Below are positions 1 through 10,713 of a DNA stretch of 64,000 nt, one piece after another (the first letter of the stretch is position 1; the number at the start of each line of letters is the position of its first letter). Where the stretch lies: NCBI GenBank assembly GCA_973895155.1, contig OZ316891.1:4650001-4714000 (forward strand), written 5' to 3'. Source of the DNA: Marsupella aquatica (lineage: Eukaryota > Marchantiophyta). Both the position numbers and the translations under genes were made by a program. The notes below the pieces were generated by a model. That model was not told where the DNA came from, ran no database searches, and saw only the letters and a list, made by a program, of their open reading frames with translations.

Positions 1-960
1 AGATGGTCTTAGGTGGCTTAGTTGGTGCAGGCTGGATCTCCCGCCCTCCCCTTCGGAGATCTAATTGGGCTGCTATCTTTGTGACTCTAGCTTGGCCCCT
101 CCATCCATCCATTGTTGCCTTACCCCCTCTCTCGATGTTGTTGTAACTAGCGCTAGTCTTTTTGTGCTTTTGGGCATAGCTAGCTCTCCTGGTTGGTCCA
201 GTGTGACCCACCCTCCACTTTTGTGACTAAGGCTGGTTGGTGGGTCCAGTTTGGTCTCCCTTTGTTGATGACCCATAATTTTAGCATGTTTGTGTACTAG
301 CTAGGTGGCTTGGTTGGTCCAGCCTGGCCCTCCCTTACTTGGGGGTCAGATTATCTATGGAGTATAGTGACTAAGATACTTTCACACCACAGGCTGGTCC
401 AACCTGGCCCATTACTAGCATGCTAAGACTACAGTGGAGAAACCCCCAAAGTGTGTAAACAAGACACAATCCCTACCATGCTAACATGTACTAGTAGGGA
501 AATAGGCAGTGATTGTGTAAACAAGACACAGAGACACATTCAATAGTAGGTTGTACAATCCCGGTAGCAATCCGCTATCACAGGTTTGTAGCCCCATCTC
601 TAGCCATGGGAACTAGTGCTCCTTAGTAAAGTCAGGTTGCCCCATATCCTTATTTAGCTCATCACATGAAAAATCTCATATCTAGTATTCAAATTGTTAA
701 ACCATTGCTAAGCTAGTTTGCCCTTTATATATCATGGACCAAAATTAGCACCCATGTACACAACTCAGATTGTGTAATAGGCAAGGGTCTACATCTCTAG
801 GGCTCACTATATACAGGGACATAAATCATGTGTGAAGGCTTGGATCATTTATGACACATATGTATTTTGCAATTAAACAACCTCATATTCTCATTGATAA
901 CCTAATAAGTCTTTCATCAAAACCATTTAAATGACCATATATTTTATTGCACATGATATG
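1..960. other. Gene-free region with degenerate repeats
   Basis: No convincing gene. The first ~410 bp contain loosely repeated blocks built around GGTTGGTCCAG and CTGGCCCTCCC, recurring about every 70-110 bp, like a decayed minisatellite. The rest is AT-rich with short ORFs lacking recognisable domains. Confidence 0.5.
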
Positions 961-971
961 TCACTTTTGTG

Positions 972-1253
972 CTTGGGGGTTTTACTTTCACAAAATGGTA
1001 CATCACATGCAACAAATGATGTGGTTGAACATTTTATTTGTTCTAAGGGAAGACTTAAGAATTTTCTTAGAAGAACAACAGGGTCCTTTAAATCCAATTT
1101 TGATACTTATAAGAACATTATGGTCTTTTTAATTTCCAACTTTATGGAGGTTAAATAATATTTTTTACTTACATTTTAGGGGGTCCAAGGCCTAAAAATG
1201 TTGCACTTCATGGGGAGGCTTCCTTGGAGGCTTCCATATAGTGAGACTCCCAG
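972..1253. mobile_element. MITE, ~290-bp family, copy 1 (degenerate)
   Basis: The ends read CTTGGGGGTTTTAC on the left and the approximate complement on the right (GTGAGACTCCCAG). The body aligns by eye with the inverted copy at 1402-1693 and the direct copy at 2514-2805, sharing the TCACTTTCACAAAA block and the GGGGGTCCAAGGCCTAAAAA block. The flanking 8-mers CTTTTGTG and CTTCAATG match at only 5 of 8 positions, so this copy looks oldest. It has no coding capacity. Confidence 0.6.
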
Positions 1254-1401
1254 CTTCAATGGAAGTGGTCCCCCAAGAGCGGGCCCGAGAGTTGATTAAA
1301 GTTAGATGTGTCACAACTAATAATATTCACTAGCATGATTAGTTTGTGAGAAAACCTTAGCTTATTTTTACAAAGTTGTCTAAAAACAAAGAAATCTTAG
1401 T

Positions 1402-1693
1402 CTTGGGGTTCTCACTATATGGATGTCTCCCCTTCCCCTATGACATTTTTAGGCCTCGGACCCCTAAAATATAAATTAAAAAAAATTCAACCCCTATAAA
1501 GTTGGAATATTCTTGGAATATTAAAAAATGGTTAGAAAGACCCTAATGTTCTTATAAGTCTCAAAATTGAATTTAAAAATCTCTAATTATTGTTCTTCTG
1601 CAAAAAAATTTAAGTCTTCCCATGAAACCAATAAAATGACCCTATCCTTCGTCGCACGTGATGTGCCATTTTTGTGGAAGTGAAACCTCCGAG
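1402..1693. mobile_element. MITE, ~290-bp family, copy 2 (inverted relative to copy 1)
   Basis: 292 bp, from CTTGGGGTTCTCAC to GAAACCTCCGAG. The flanking 8-mers ATCTTAGT and AGCTTAGT match at 7 of 8, as expected for an aged 8-bp target duplication. With copy 1 it forms an inverted pair around a ~150-bp spacer, so a transcript through both could fold into a long hairpin. Non-coding. The superfamily is inferred as hAT-like only from the duplication length. Confidence 0.7.
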
Positions 1694-1701
1694 AGCTTAG
1701 T

Positions 1702-2505
1702 CTTTTAAGACTTAGTACGGTAAGTCGAGAGTTCAATAAAGTTTTTTTTGTGTTTCCATGGATGTAGCCTCCAATGAGGTGAACCATGATTATACTTTAT
1801 AGACTAACACGTCAAAGACTTGTGAGTTCATTAGATGTTGCACATGTGCTCTTTGAGTAGTAGATGTGTACTCGATAGTTTTCTTGGAAACACTTCAGTG
1901 GTGGACCTAGACTATAAAAAGTTGCTTTGTTATTGATAATTTATTAATAATTATTAGTTCAAAATCTATAAAAACCAACCTTCAAGTGTTCATATCACGT
2001 ACTACGCATATTAATTAAGATTGAGGGCCCAATGTCCCTCATCAAAATTAGTACTTGAACTGCCTATGCATTCTAAGTCTCAAAGCACCAATACAAAACT
2101 CCATGAGCAAGTAACCCGGTGCGCTTATCATCATTAGCAGGAACTCTCATACCGCACTTGCTCCTCAATACAACCGTTGCTCAATGGCCCCTATAGTTTT
2201 TGCAAGCATATGAACAAACCCGTGAGAAAATTAGTAAGTAACTTGTCTTCATCTCAAAATCCAAGACCATTATCTTGCATCAAGCTCAATTGTTGTTCTA
2301 AATAAGTCAACAGATAGAGCATCCCAAACCTGCACAGTCTTGCCATAAGCTAAAGCTAAGGTTGACACCCATTGTTTGTCCAAAATAGTGCCCTCAACAA
2401 TTGCTCCCACAATCTCTATATTGAGTGTCACCCAAGATTTTCCACTTTCTATCCGTCATTGGCTGATGGCCCTCCCTCAAGGACATGCCCATGGCCCAAT
2501 TAGCT
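1702..2505. other. Gene-free spacer between MITE copies
   Basis: AT-rich sequence with no domain-bearing ORF, RNA gene or clear repeat seen. Confidence 0.4.
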
Positions 2506-2513
2506 AGCTTGTC

Positions 2514-2805
2514 CTTGAGGGTTTCACTTTCACAAAAAGAGCACATCACGTGCGACGAAAGATAGGGTCGTTTTATTGGTTCTAAGGGAAGATTTAAGAT
2601 CAAATTTCACTGAAAAACAACATTCATGATCATTTCAATCCAATTGTGAATTAATCAAAGTTATAAGCACTTTAGGGTCCTTTTAGTCAAAATTTGGGAA
2701 TATCTTTTGGGGTTAAATTTTATTTTTTAAATTATGTTTTAGGGGGTCCAAGGACTAAAAACATTGCAGGTGATGGGGAGGCCTCCATATAGTGTGACAC
2801 CCAAG
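2514..2805. mobile_element. MITE, ~290-bp family, copy 3 with perfect 8-bp target duplication
   Basis: 292 bp with ends CTTGAGGGTTTCAC and GTGTGACACCCAAG, which are imperfect inverted repeats. It is flanked on both sides by AGCTTGTC (2506-2513 and 2806-2813), a perfect 8-bp target site duplication. This is the clearest definition of the family's boundaries. No coding capacity; an autonomous partner must be elsewhere. Confidence 0.85.
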
Positions 2806-2813
2806 AGCTTGTC

Positions 2814-4503
2814 TCAAGCGTTGGGACCAATCTTGTCCCAACTATCGTAACAATCTCAATGGTTCCAACTCAACTAAGATCTTTAGGGAATTATGAACTT
2901 GGACATCAACACCCAGGCCTACTTGGCACAACCCCCACTCCCCCCCCCCCCCCCCCCCCTTTCATATCCTTGTTGGAGCCCGAACGCAGATTGGCTATTG
3001 TTTTAGCAGAATTGACAAGCTAGCAAAGTAGGCCAAGCAAACTATGAGGACTGAGGTCACCCCAAGATCTAGCTAACATGAGGAGGTAGCACTTCTCAAG
3101 AGATTTCTTACACACCCAATAAGTCCACTTACAAATTTCTTGTTGAGGGGCTATCATCATTTTCATTTGGTATCTCCCCTTAGTAACGCGATAGTTGTTG
3201 TTGCTAGTTTGAGTTACTTGTGCATGACCCTAGCTCAGTATATTGCCTTTCCTAGTGTAACGTTCTCTTACCTTACAATCTCCCCATATTTAGTCCCTTT
3301 CTGATGGTCATCCTGGTTGGACAATTGTGAAGCTTGGGGCCAGAGCTAAATAATAGAGTAGTCACAATGTTTACTATAGGCTGCAATTAATAACTAGGTC
3401 AGTTTATGATGAGAGTCTTGAAGACTGTTCTCCCAAAGTGTTGCTCAAGGTTTAGATCTCGAAGAATACTCCCCTAACTTGCTGCTAACGATTGAGATCT
3501 TTAAGAATGTCTCCCCAAACTGGTAATAAAGGTTGAGGTTTTAAGAATTGTTTCCCAAGTAATATCACAGAAGTAATTTGCAATACAATATCCAATTTAC
3601 TGACAAGTTTATTTCTTTGTTTGAAACTGTAATTATCAAGAATCATTTCATACGACTTAACCTATCCTCCAACCTGACCTGTATCAATCTTTCCCCCTAA
3701 CTACTTTAATTCTTGTGTTCACCCCCACTGTGTATGTATGGGTTACTCTAATTCCTGTACTTACCCCAAAGTCATCCTACAGTGCTCATCTGCCACATGG
3801 CAAGAAGCTATTGGTCGGACAACATGAGGGACCAAGTCATCCCAGGTCTGTTTTTTGAAACAGGCAAGAGGGGACATGGCCAGGTGCAAAATTTTCTCTT
3901 TAAATCTTTACTAATGAGGTTTTCTTGATTCTGCATAAAAGTCATGACAGAGATTTGTTCCATTCTTTAGAATGTGATTAACTAGCATATTAATTAATCA
4001 CAAAACAGAAGGCAGTGAGGAAAGAGGGGTGGCCCTGTCATCGAGCCCGCTTTTACTGAGCATTTACTGAAACAGGAGGGCGGAGAAAGAACTGGGGTCG
4101 ACCCTAACTTTTTGCAACTTGAGGGAGTCTATAGATATAGGTATTTTGAAGCTACTTACAATTAACATGTGACTGTATATATACTCATTTTAAACTCTCC
4201 CCCAAAGATTAGGCAACAAGTGCACTGTAAATGCAAGCATTTATAAAGTGTGCTTAACAATACATCTAATCCAGTTGGATTAAGGGCACCATACAGACCC
4301 ACATCCCTGCCATGCAATATCACAAAAATCTCCGCCTAATCATTGAATTCTGGATGATATTACCTCCATTGCTCTAGCAAAAGTGCAGTAAAGATCTCTC
4401 TGCCAGCTCGGGTGGTTAGATACAGACACTCAAGCAGGCCTCGGAAGCAGATCTATTAAAGTCATAGTAGTTCAGCCACAGGTTCCACCTTCTTAAAATC
4501 TTA
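2814..4503. other. Gene-free region with poly-C tract
   Basis: No gene recognised. It holds a run of about 20 C at 2940-2959. A short block is re-used between 3410 and 3560: three phrases of the type 'aga(t)ct...aagaat...ctcccc' in tandem. Confidence 0.4.
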
Positions 4504-4897
4504 CACCCAGCAGACCTCGTAGCGAAGGACCCCTTTTGGGCTCAACTATGGTATCTGCTGCTGCATGAAAAAGATTCTTTTCCATCCCTGTTTGTGCCTT
4601 ATGAAAAACTGGAACATAATTGAGAGTTGTGTACCTCAATACATTCATCATATTAGAGCTTCTGCAAAGGTCATGACTGGTTTAGTGCAAGATTTACGAA
4701 CACCCAGCAGACCTCGTAGCGAAGGACCCCTTTTGGGCTCAACTATGGTATCTGCTGCTGCATGAAAAAGATTCTTTTCCATCCCTGTTTGTGCCTTATG
4801 AAAAACTGGAACATAATTGAGAGTTGTGTACCTCAATACATTCATCATATTAGACCTTCTGCAAAGGTCATGACTGGTTTAGTGCAAGATTTACGAA
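4504..4897. repeat. Tandem duplication 2 x 197 bp of an HSK exon
   Basis: Units 4504-4700 and 4701-4897 differ at one position seen by eye (TATTAGAGCT versus TATTAGACCT). On the minus strand each unit contains the HSK segment carrying ADTIVEPKR plus upstream intronic sequence, so this is a recent exon-plus-intron duplication in an already decaying gene. Confidence 0.9.
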
Positions 4898-7602
4898 AGT
4901 TTTCAAAATAAATACACTTAACCAAGGATGACTGGAACTGTTTCATGACAAAAAGTGGCAGAACATGACAAAACCAGCACGAACGAAATTGTTTGCATGG
5001 AAATTTTGTTGGCAAACCAAATTGATTTATCAGAGTAGAAACACGAACACATACAAGGGGAATGAAGTTACGGAGAGCTCTATTGAACTCTTGCTAGAAA
5101 ACACCTGCCGAAGTAATTATCATGGAAACCCTTGGATATGTGCTTCACAAACAAGGGAGACTTGTTTCAAGTTGAAATTTACTCTCTGATTATTGGATTA
5201 ATCTAAAACTACCGAAATTCTTTTCGAGACACACATAACTGATGCTTTGAATCTAGAAGTCTGGTGAAAAAAACATTTTTAAGCCTTAACAAATTGAGCA
5301 ATTGTTAAACAAGATTGGAATCTCCTTATCTGCAGCACTTCTTCAGATGGGTAGGTCCCGAGCTACTTGTCAAACTACCCGAATTCAAACCCCTGCAAAG
5401 GATGCTTATTTATTCACTAATCAAAGTGGGATTGGTGCAAAGCTACAATCAGTACCACTATGTACGTTTCTCCATTGCGCCAAAAAACGGAAAACTAATT
5501 TCAGCATACTTCAGTGCAAGATAGATATCGTCAAAGATATCTTACAAAGAGTCCCAACAGATAGCTGTCGCCAAGAGTATGGCCGATACTAAGCAGCTGC
5601 TTGACAGAATTTTGATACACGCTCTTTCGTTGAAATCTACTGAGCATAGGACAGGAGTCGACTTACCTTTGCCTCCCATAAAGTCTTCACTGCCCGATGC
5701 CACCGAAAGTGATCAACCGTTTCTTCGAAAGGGGAAACAGATTGAGCAGTGTGATAAGCATAAACTATTTACCAGGCAAAACAAGCGCATACTGGGAAGC
5801 CTGAGGTCATATACGCCAAAGACAAACTCATTAAATAACGAACTAATTCTTGTATTTAATTGCTTATAAGAGGTGCAGTAATTATCCCAATCACCTCTAG
5901 ATGCAGAACAGCCCGCATTTTCGTTGTTGGTGCTTCAAATTCAGGTGACACTAGCACACAAAACAGGTCTTAATTTCCAGGAAATGCAAGTAGAGTTAAG
6001 TGCAGCATGTCATAGCTTCGAATTAGCATCCCCCCATCAGGGAAGGTGCTACATTGTCAACATGATAGCCACTCACTGTGGCTCCAGACTCGAGTCCTGC
6101 CTGCACCAGCTGTGCTTTGGTGAGAGGCCTACCAAACAATGCATTGACCTGCACAGACAGAGAATAGTTGCACCTTGAGTAAGGGACGACAGTTTTCATT
6201 AGTGCCAGAATGTCACCCCATATCGACTGTTTCATTGGCTCTACTATACGAGACCTATCACATCACAATTCTTCATCGATCTACCATTTTGCTTTTGGGC
6301 GGGTTTCATTAGAGGTACTTCTGATTGACTGCACCTACTTAACTTTCATTTTCCAGAACGTAGAAAACATCTGAGGACTCTTCGCATATAGTAGAGACGG
6401 ACGGTGAAGATTAAGTGAGCAATGCCATCGCTGAGTAGAAGAGCTCCATAGCAGAGCATATTGCATTCCTCCGTCCACCTCATCCAAAATGTTCATCTCT
6501 GCGGGTTTTACCTTAGCTCTTCATTGCCGTTGGTACTTGGAATTTTACTCCCCGATGCGGGCATCTTGTTCTCTTCCACGTGACGTTAAATATAAATGCA
6601 TTGGACAAACGAAGCAAAAAAAATTATAAAAAAGGCAACACTTCCATTCACAACCCAAAGAGAACATTTGTAAGGGCTTACCGCAACAGCGGCAGATGCA
6701 GCACTGGCAGCACTCGAGCCAAAACCACTGCCCCATGGGGAGGCCCTTGTGAAGTGTGAGAGAGACACCCACAGACTGTACTCCCAACAAGTCCAAAGTG
6801 GCCTTCGCTACGATACCAGCGCAGTTCTGCTCCGGGACGTAGCTTAGACGCCCCTCGTCCCCTAGAATGGATGAGATTGTACAGTCCCTGCTGCTGTGAT
6901 TGACCTGCATGCTTTAGTGAACAAGTTCAAATTGGTACCACCAACATTCACCACCTAATTTAATCCGAAAAGAAATGCTGCGCGGACTTGAATTACCGAC
7001 AAGGGGATATCACAGAGGAAGTCGCAAAACAGACAGAGAGATAAATCCGCAGTGAAAATATCCCCCAGCCCCTCCACAGCGCTACCCAGAGACTCATATC
7101 CCGGGCCCAGATTCGCCACTGTGCCGGACCAGATTCACCAACTTCTGGACCACAGTTGGCTTACCGGTAGTGAGCTGCTTTAATGGAAGAATAGGTTTAG
7201 GGTGACATTAGCTTGACTTATCACCTGCAAAACTCCGTGACCCAGGCTATTTTGTCCATCGAGGTCACATTGGGAAGAATTCTGTCCAGAATCTGCAGTA
7301 CCACACGGAAAATTCGCAACAGTGAGCCAAATATATTGAAAGATAAAAACAAAAGTCACAGTCTCAAGTCTCTCTGGAATAGTTTTCGAAGCCCACATCC
7401 AAGAAATGGACAATTCCTCGCCTCAAAATTAGAGCAATATAATTATATAGAATCCCCGAAAATGCGAGGGCTTCGACTGACTACCATAGCGTTCATGACT
7501 GGACAGAGAGGAATGTCGACAATCGAGGGAAGAAGCAGAACAGAGCTGAGCTGGGGGCAATTCAGATCCGAATGAAGTCGGAGCGCGGCGGACGAGCACC
7601 AT
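4504..7602 (-). pseudogene. HSK: Homoserine kinase pseudogene
   Basis: Homoserine kinase (GHMP kinase family) phosphorylates homoserine in plastidial threonine and methionine synthesis. Recognisable pieces in order on the minus strand: possible start ATG 7600-7602 with a Ser/Arg-rich transit-like leader; VANLGPGYESLGSAVEGLGD near 7070-7135; exon 6682-6904 with the QNCAGI block and the ATP-binding motif GSGFGSSAASA; exon 5895-6148 with VNALFG, SGYHVDN and FEAPT; and an exon encoding ADTIVEPKR within 4504-4897. Splice sites at 6682/6148 and 6995/6904 are GT-AG. Damage: a one-base shift before VANLGPG, one extra base between GLPMG and SGFG, one missing base after SLMGG, and a TAA where family members have Lys before DLF. 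The segment between the FEAPT and IVEP blocks was not found. Family identity is firm; loss of function is inferred from the multiple breaks. Confidence 0.85.
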
Positions 7603-7609
7603 CGCTGCT

Positions 7610-7610
<1 letters not shown>

Positions 7611-7642
<32 letters not shown>
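7611..7642. repeat. (GA)n microsatellite
   Basis: About 15 GA units. On the minus strand this is a (TC)n tract immediately upstream of the candidate HSK start codon, a common position for pyrimidine tracts in plant 5' leaders. Confidence 0.9.
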
Positions 7643-7644
<2 letters not shown>

Positions 7645-7649
7645 GAAAA

Positions 7650-10132
7650 GTGCTCAGCATGAAAAGTGTGTCAAGGCGGAAGACAGTTCAATAAAGCGAA
7701 AAAGTTGCATGTCAATGCAAAAGTGTTCTCACTGCATCGATGTTGTCGCCACAAAGGATGGTCTGAGCAAACAATTTACATACAAAAGGATAGTCAAAAA
7801 CGAAGGTAAGAGATTCAAGATGATTTTTCAAGGAAAAAAAAAAAACCCAAGGTAAGAGTTTTGGGCACGATTGTGGGTATGGAGGAGAGGCAAAAGTTGT
7901 GCAACGAAGCATCAGAGTCAAATGAAATTGTAGGAATTGGGCATATGGGGGAGAGGCAAAGCTTATACGGACAGGGAAGAAAGTCAAAAAAGAAGTTGAA
8001 GGAGTCAAAAGGGTGGGGAAGGTAGGCAGAAGTTACGCAAAAAGGGTGGAAATTAGAGGTAGATAGAAGATCATTAGCATAGAGGAAATACATCTGTAGC
8101 ACTGGTCAAGAGAGAGTGCCTAGGGTTTCATGATTCGCGTTGGAGATGTGGAATGAAGAGTTTGGAGGAGACGACACCCAATTTGAAGGTTAGGGCAAGG
8201 GGCCAGAGTTAGGGGTAAGGAGAAACAAATGATTGCTTAATGTGTTTAGCATGCATACGAGGAACTCAGGCTTATTGTTATGAAACTAGTTGAGAGATAT
8301 AGAATCTCTATTGTAAAGACTCCATATAAACAGACAGGCTTAGGGTGCGGTAAAGTTCTTGAATGTTCCCATGGATATAGTCATCTGAGATGAACCACAA
8401 ATCTTTTTGTGTCAATTATTTATTAGTTGGATGTTCATGGAGATATTGTTGTGAATATAGTCTTTTGCTCAACACATCACAAGCTAGCTCATCCTGCTGG
8501 GAGCCCTGGTCGCTAGTAGGACAAGTCACATGGCACAACTTTGGCATGAAGGCAAAACATAGGGGAGCTACTCTTGAATGATTTCACATTCACCCTTGAA
8601 ATGTAGTGTGTAGAAGCAACTTTGTAAACACTTTGTAAAACCATGCATCCTCTTCCTACCTACTCTTTGGCTTTGCTTGAGGTGGTTAATAGTCAAAAGT
8701 CTCTACCTGTAGAGTTTAGATATTTCAAGCAATTGATGATCTACTCTAGACTTTACAACTCTAACAGTGAGTTTGTTCGAATAGCACATGACTGGGAGAG
8801 TAAGATAGAAGCCATAGCATGTAGTAAATGACCTTTGGTTGGCAAGTTAGTTTCTCAATTGCCAATTTATGTGAGGGGTGTAACTTTAACAACAAACACA
8901 TTTTTCCTAATGTTGTTTGCAATATTGACTTTATCAACATTCTTGCTCTCTACTCACCAGTGAGTACAAATGTGAAGGAAACTTTATTTCCACTCTAAGG
9001 CATATTGTCAAACAAAACACTATGGGAAGCTCTATGTATGAACTGAGCATGTTCATCCCAAAACTTGCTTTAGTGTTTCAACACTTAACCAGTGTCAAGT
9101 TAGCATCCCTTCACCAGGGTGAAATTGTGCTCTAGTTAGCCTAACCAGGTGCTTGAGTTAAGTACAGTTACCAAAAGGTGCATCATGACACCTTTCATAC
9201 AAATGATCTCATACCTAGGACAATTTCAGTATAAATAGAATGGCTCTAAGAGACCATTCTTGCCAGAACAACCTGAAACCCCAAATAGATGCAGAGCAAA
9301 AATGGACAAGATTGCACATTATTGTGTTTAGATAACTTTATTACATTACATGATAGTAGAGATATCTGTAATGTGATACATCTTTCAAACTTGGTTAGCA
9401 AGAAACCATGGTTGAGTTTCAGATATCCACTAAGTCACTCATGTTTTACAAAATGGTTGAGTTAAAGTTAAACCTTACTATAGTCAAATTTAGGCGGACA
9501 GGTGTCGTCATGCAGCAGCTTTGGACTAACCTTTGGTTACATTGATCGTGGCTACGGTTACTGTTTCAAGGGGTACCAAAGGAATCATTGAACTGTGAGG
9601 GCTCTTTTTCCGTGGCTCTTTTACTCCCACACAGCATCGACACTTTTGCTTTGACATGACAGAACAAAGCAATTCGGGTGCAGTGAATTCTTCCCCGAGT
9701 GCACTGAATGTTTCCGAAATGTGTTTGTTGTTTCACTGCGGCCGCTGGTTTTCGTTTGAATGATATGGGCTTCATTCTTGGAAGGTGATCTCAATCTGGA
9801 GATGGCAATCCTTTACTTACACGAGTGACGAATGAGGAAAATGCACGCTACAGAGAAATAGAGAGGGTTGAATTGAGTTGAATCGAGTGCAAGCCCGAGT
9901 TCAAATCGTCCCCGTGAATGCCTGCGTGAATGTCTCTTTCAGTGTAAATTTCTCTCGTACTTTTCAGCCAGGTCAATTCAGGATGGAACAATCGGGGTTC
10001 AAATTTTCTCAATGCAGGGTTGAACCAGGTGTCCGATTCCAGCAATCGTACTCAAAGCAGATCGACCTCTTCATTTCTCACTGAAACATGGGAAGAATGA
10101 TCATGGGCACAATAACTTGATCGATGAGCCTG
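7650..10132. other. Gene-free region left of the copia element
   Basis: Short ORFs only, none with recognisable domains. 8340-8420 resembles 1735-1785 (shared phrase around CCATGGAT.TAG and TGAACCA), suggesting another dispersed repeat. Nothing further supported. Confidence 0.4.
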
Positions 10133-10137
10133 GGAGA

Positions 10138-10522
10138 TGTTGAGCATAGACGACGATTGCAACGGCAAGCCCCTGAACCATCCAACGCACAATAGTCGAC
10201 ACAAGAGATACGTGGTTCACCTCCTTGAGGCTACGTCCACGGGAACACACAAGAGAGCTTTACTGAACTCTAAGCCCGTCGGCTATACCGAGTCTCCACA
10301 GTGTAAGCTCTCCCTATCTCTCAAGTGGCTCCATAACAATGAGCCTTGGTTCTACCTCTCCAAGCACACATGCCTCTTATGATATAGTGTGCAACTTAGT
10401 TGTACCTAACCACATAGTTGTACCTAATCACGTAGTTGTACCTAACCACGTAGTTGTACCAACCCACGTTGTTGTACCAACCACGTCATACCTAACCTAG
10501 ACGTAAGAGTAAATACCCAACA
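10138..10522 (-). repeat. 3' LTR of the copia element
   Basis: 385 bp, identical to the 5' LTR. It is 3' relative to the minus-strand transcript. An 81-codon open frame in it is shared with the other LTR and is not a gene. Confidence 0.95.
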
Positions 10523-10533
10523 ATCTTCCCCTT
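10523..10533 (-). other. Polypurine tract
   Basis: On the minus strand AAGGGGAAGAT lies directly against the 3' LTR, the expected primer for plus-strand DNA synthesis. Confidence 0.85.
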
Positions 10534-10713
10534 GACTCTGGTCTAGGGGAGAGTAATACTGCCAATGTATATGATCCCTCAGCGGGAAGTTCTGGACAGA
10601 AACCAAACCAGTTTCCCTCTCTAACTAGAGCAAACCAGAACTAAGCCGTAGCCTAATACATAGGAATGAGGAAGAGCATATATCAGTAATTACAATGAAT
10701 GTTTAAGAAAACT

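Noticed and set aside
10137-10382. 81-aa ORF duplicated at 16169-16414
   Set aside because: It is LTR sequence read in frame; duplication reflects the two identical LTRs.
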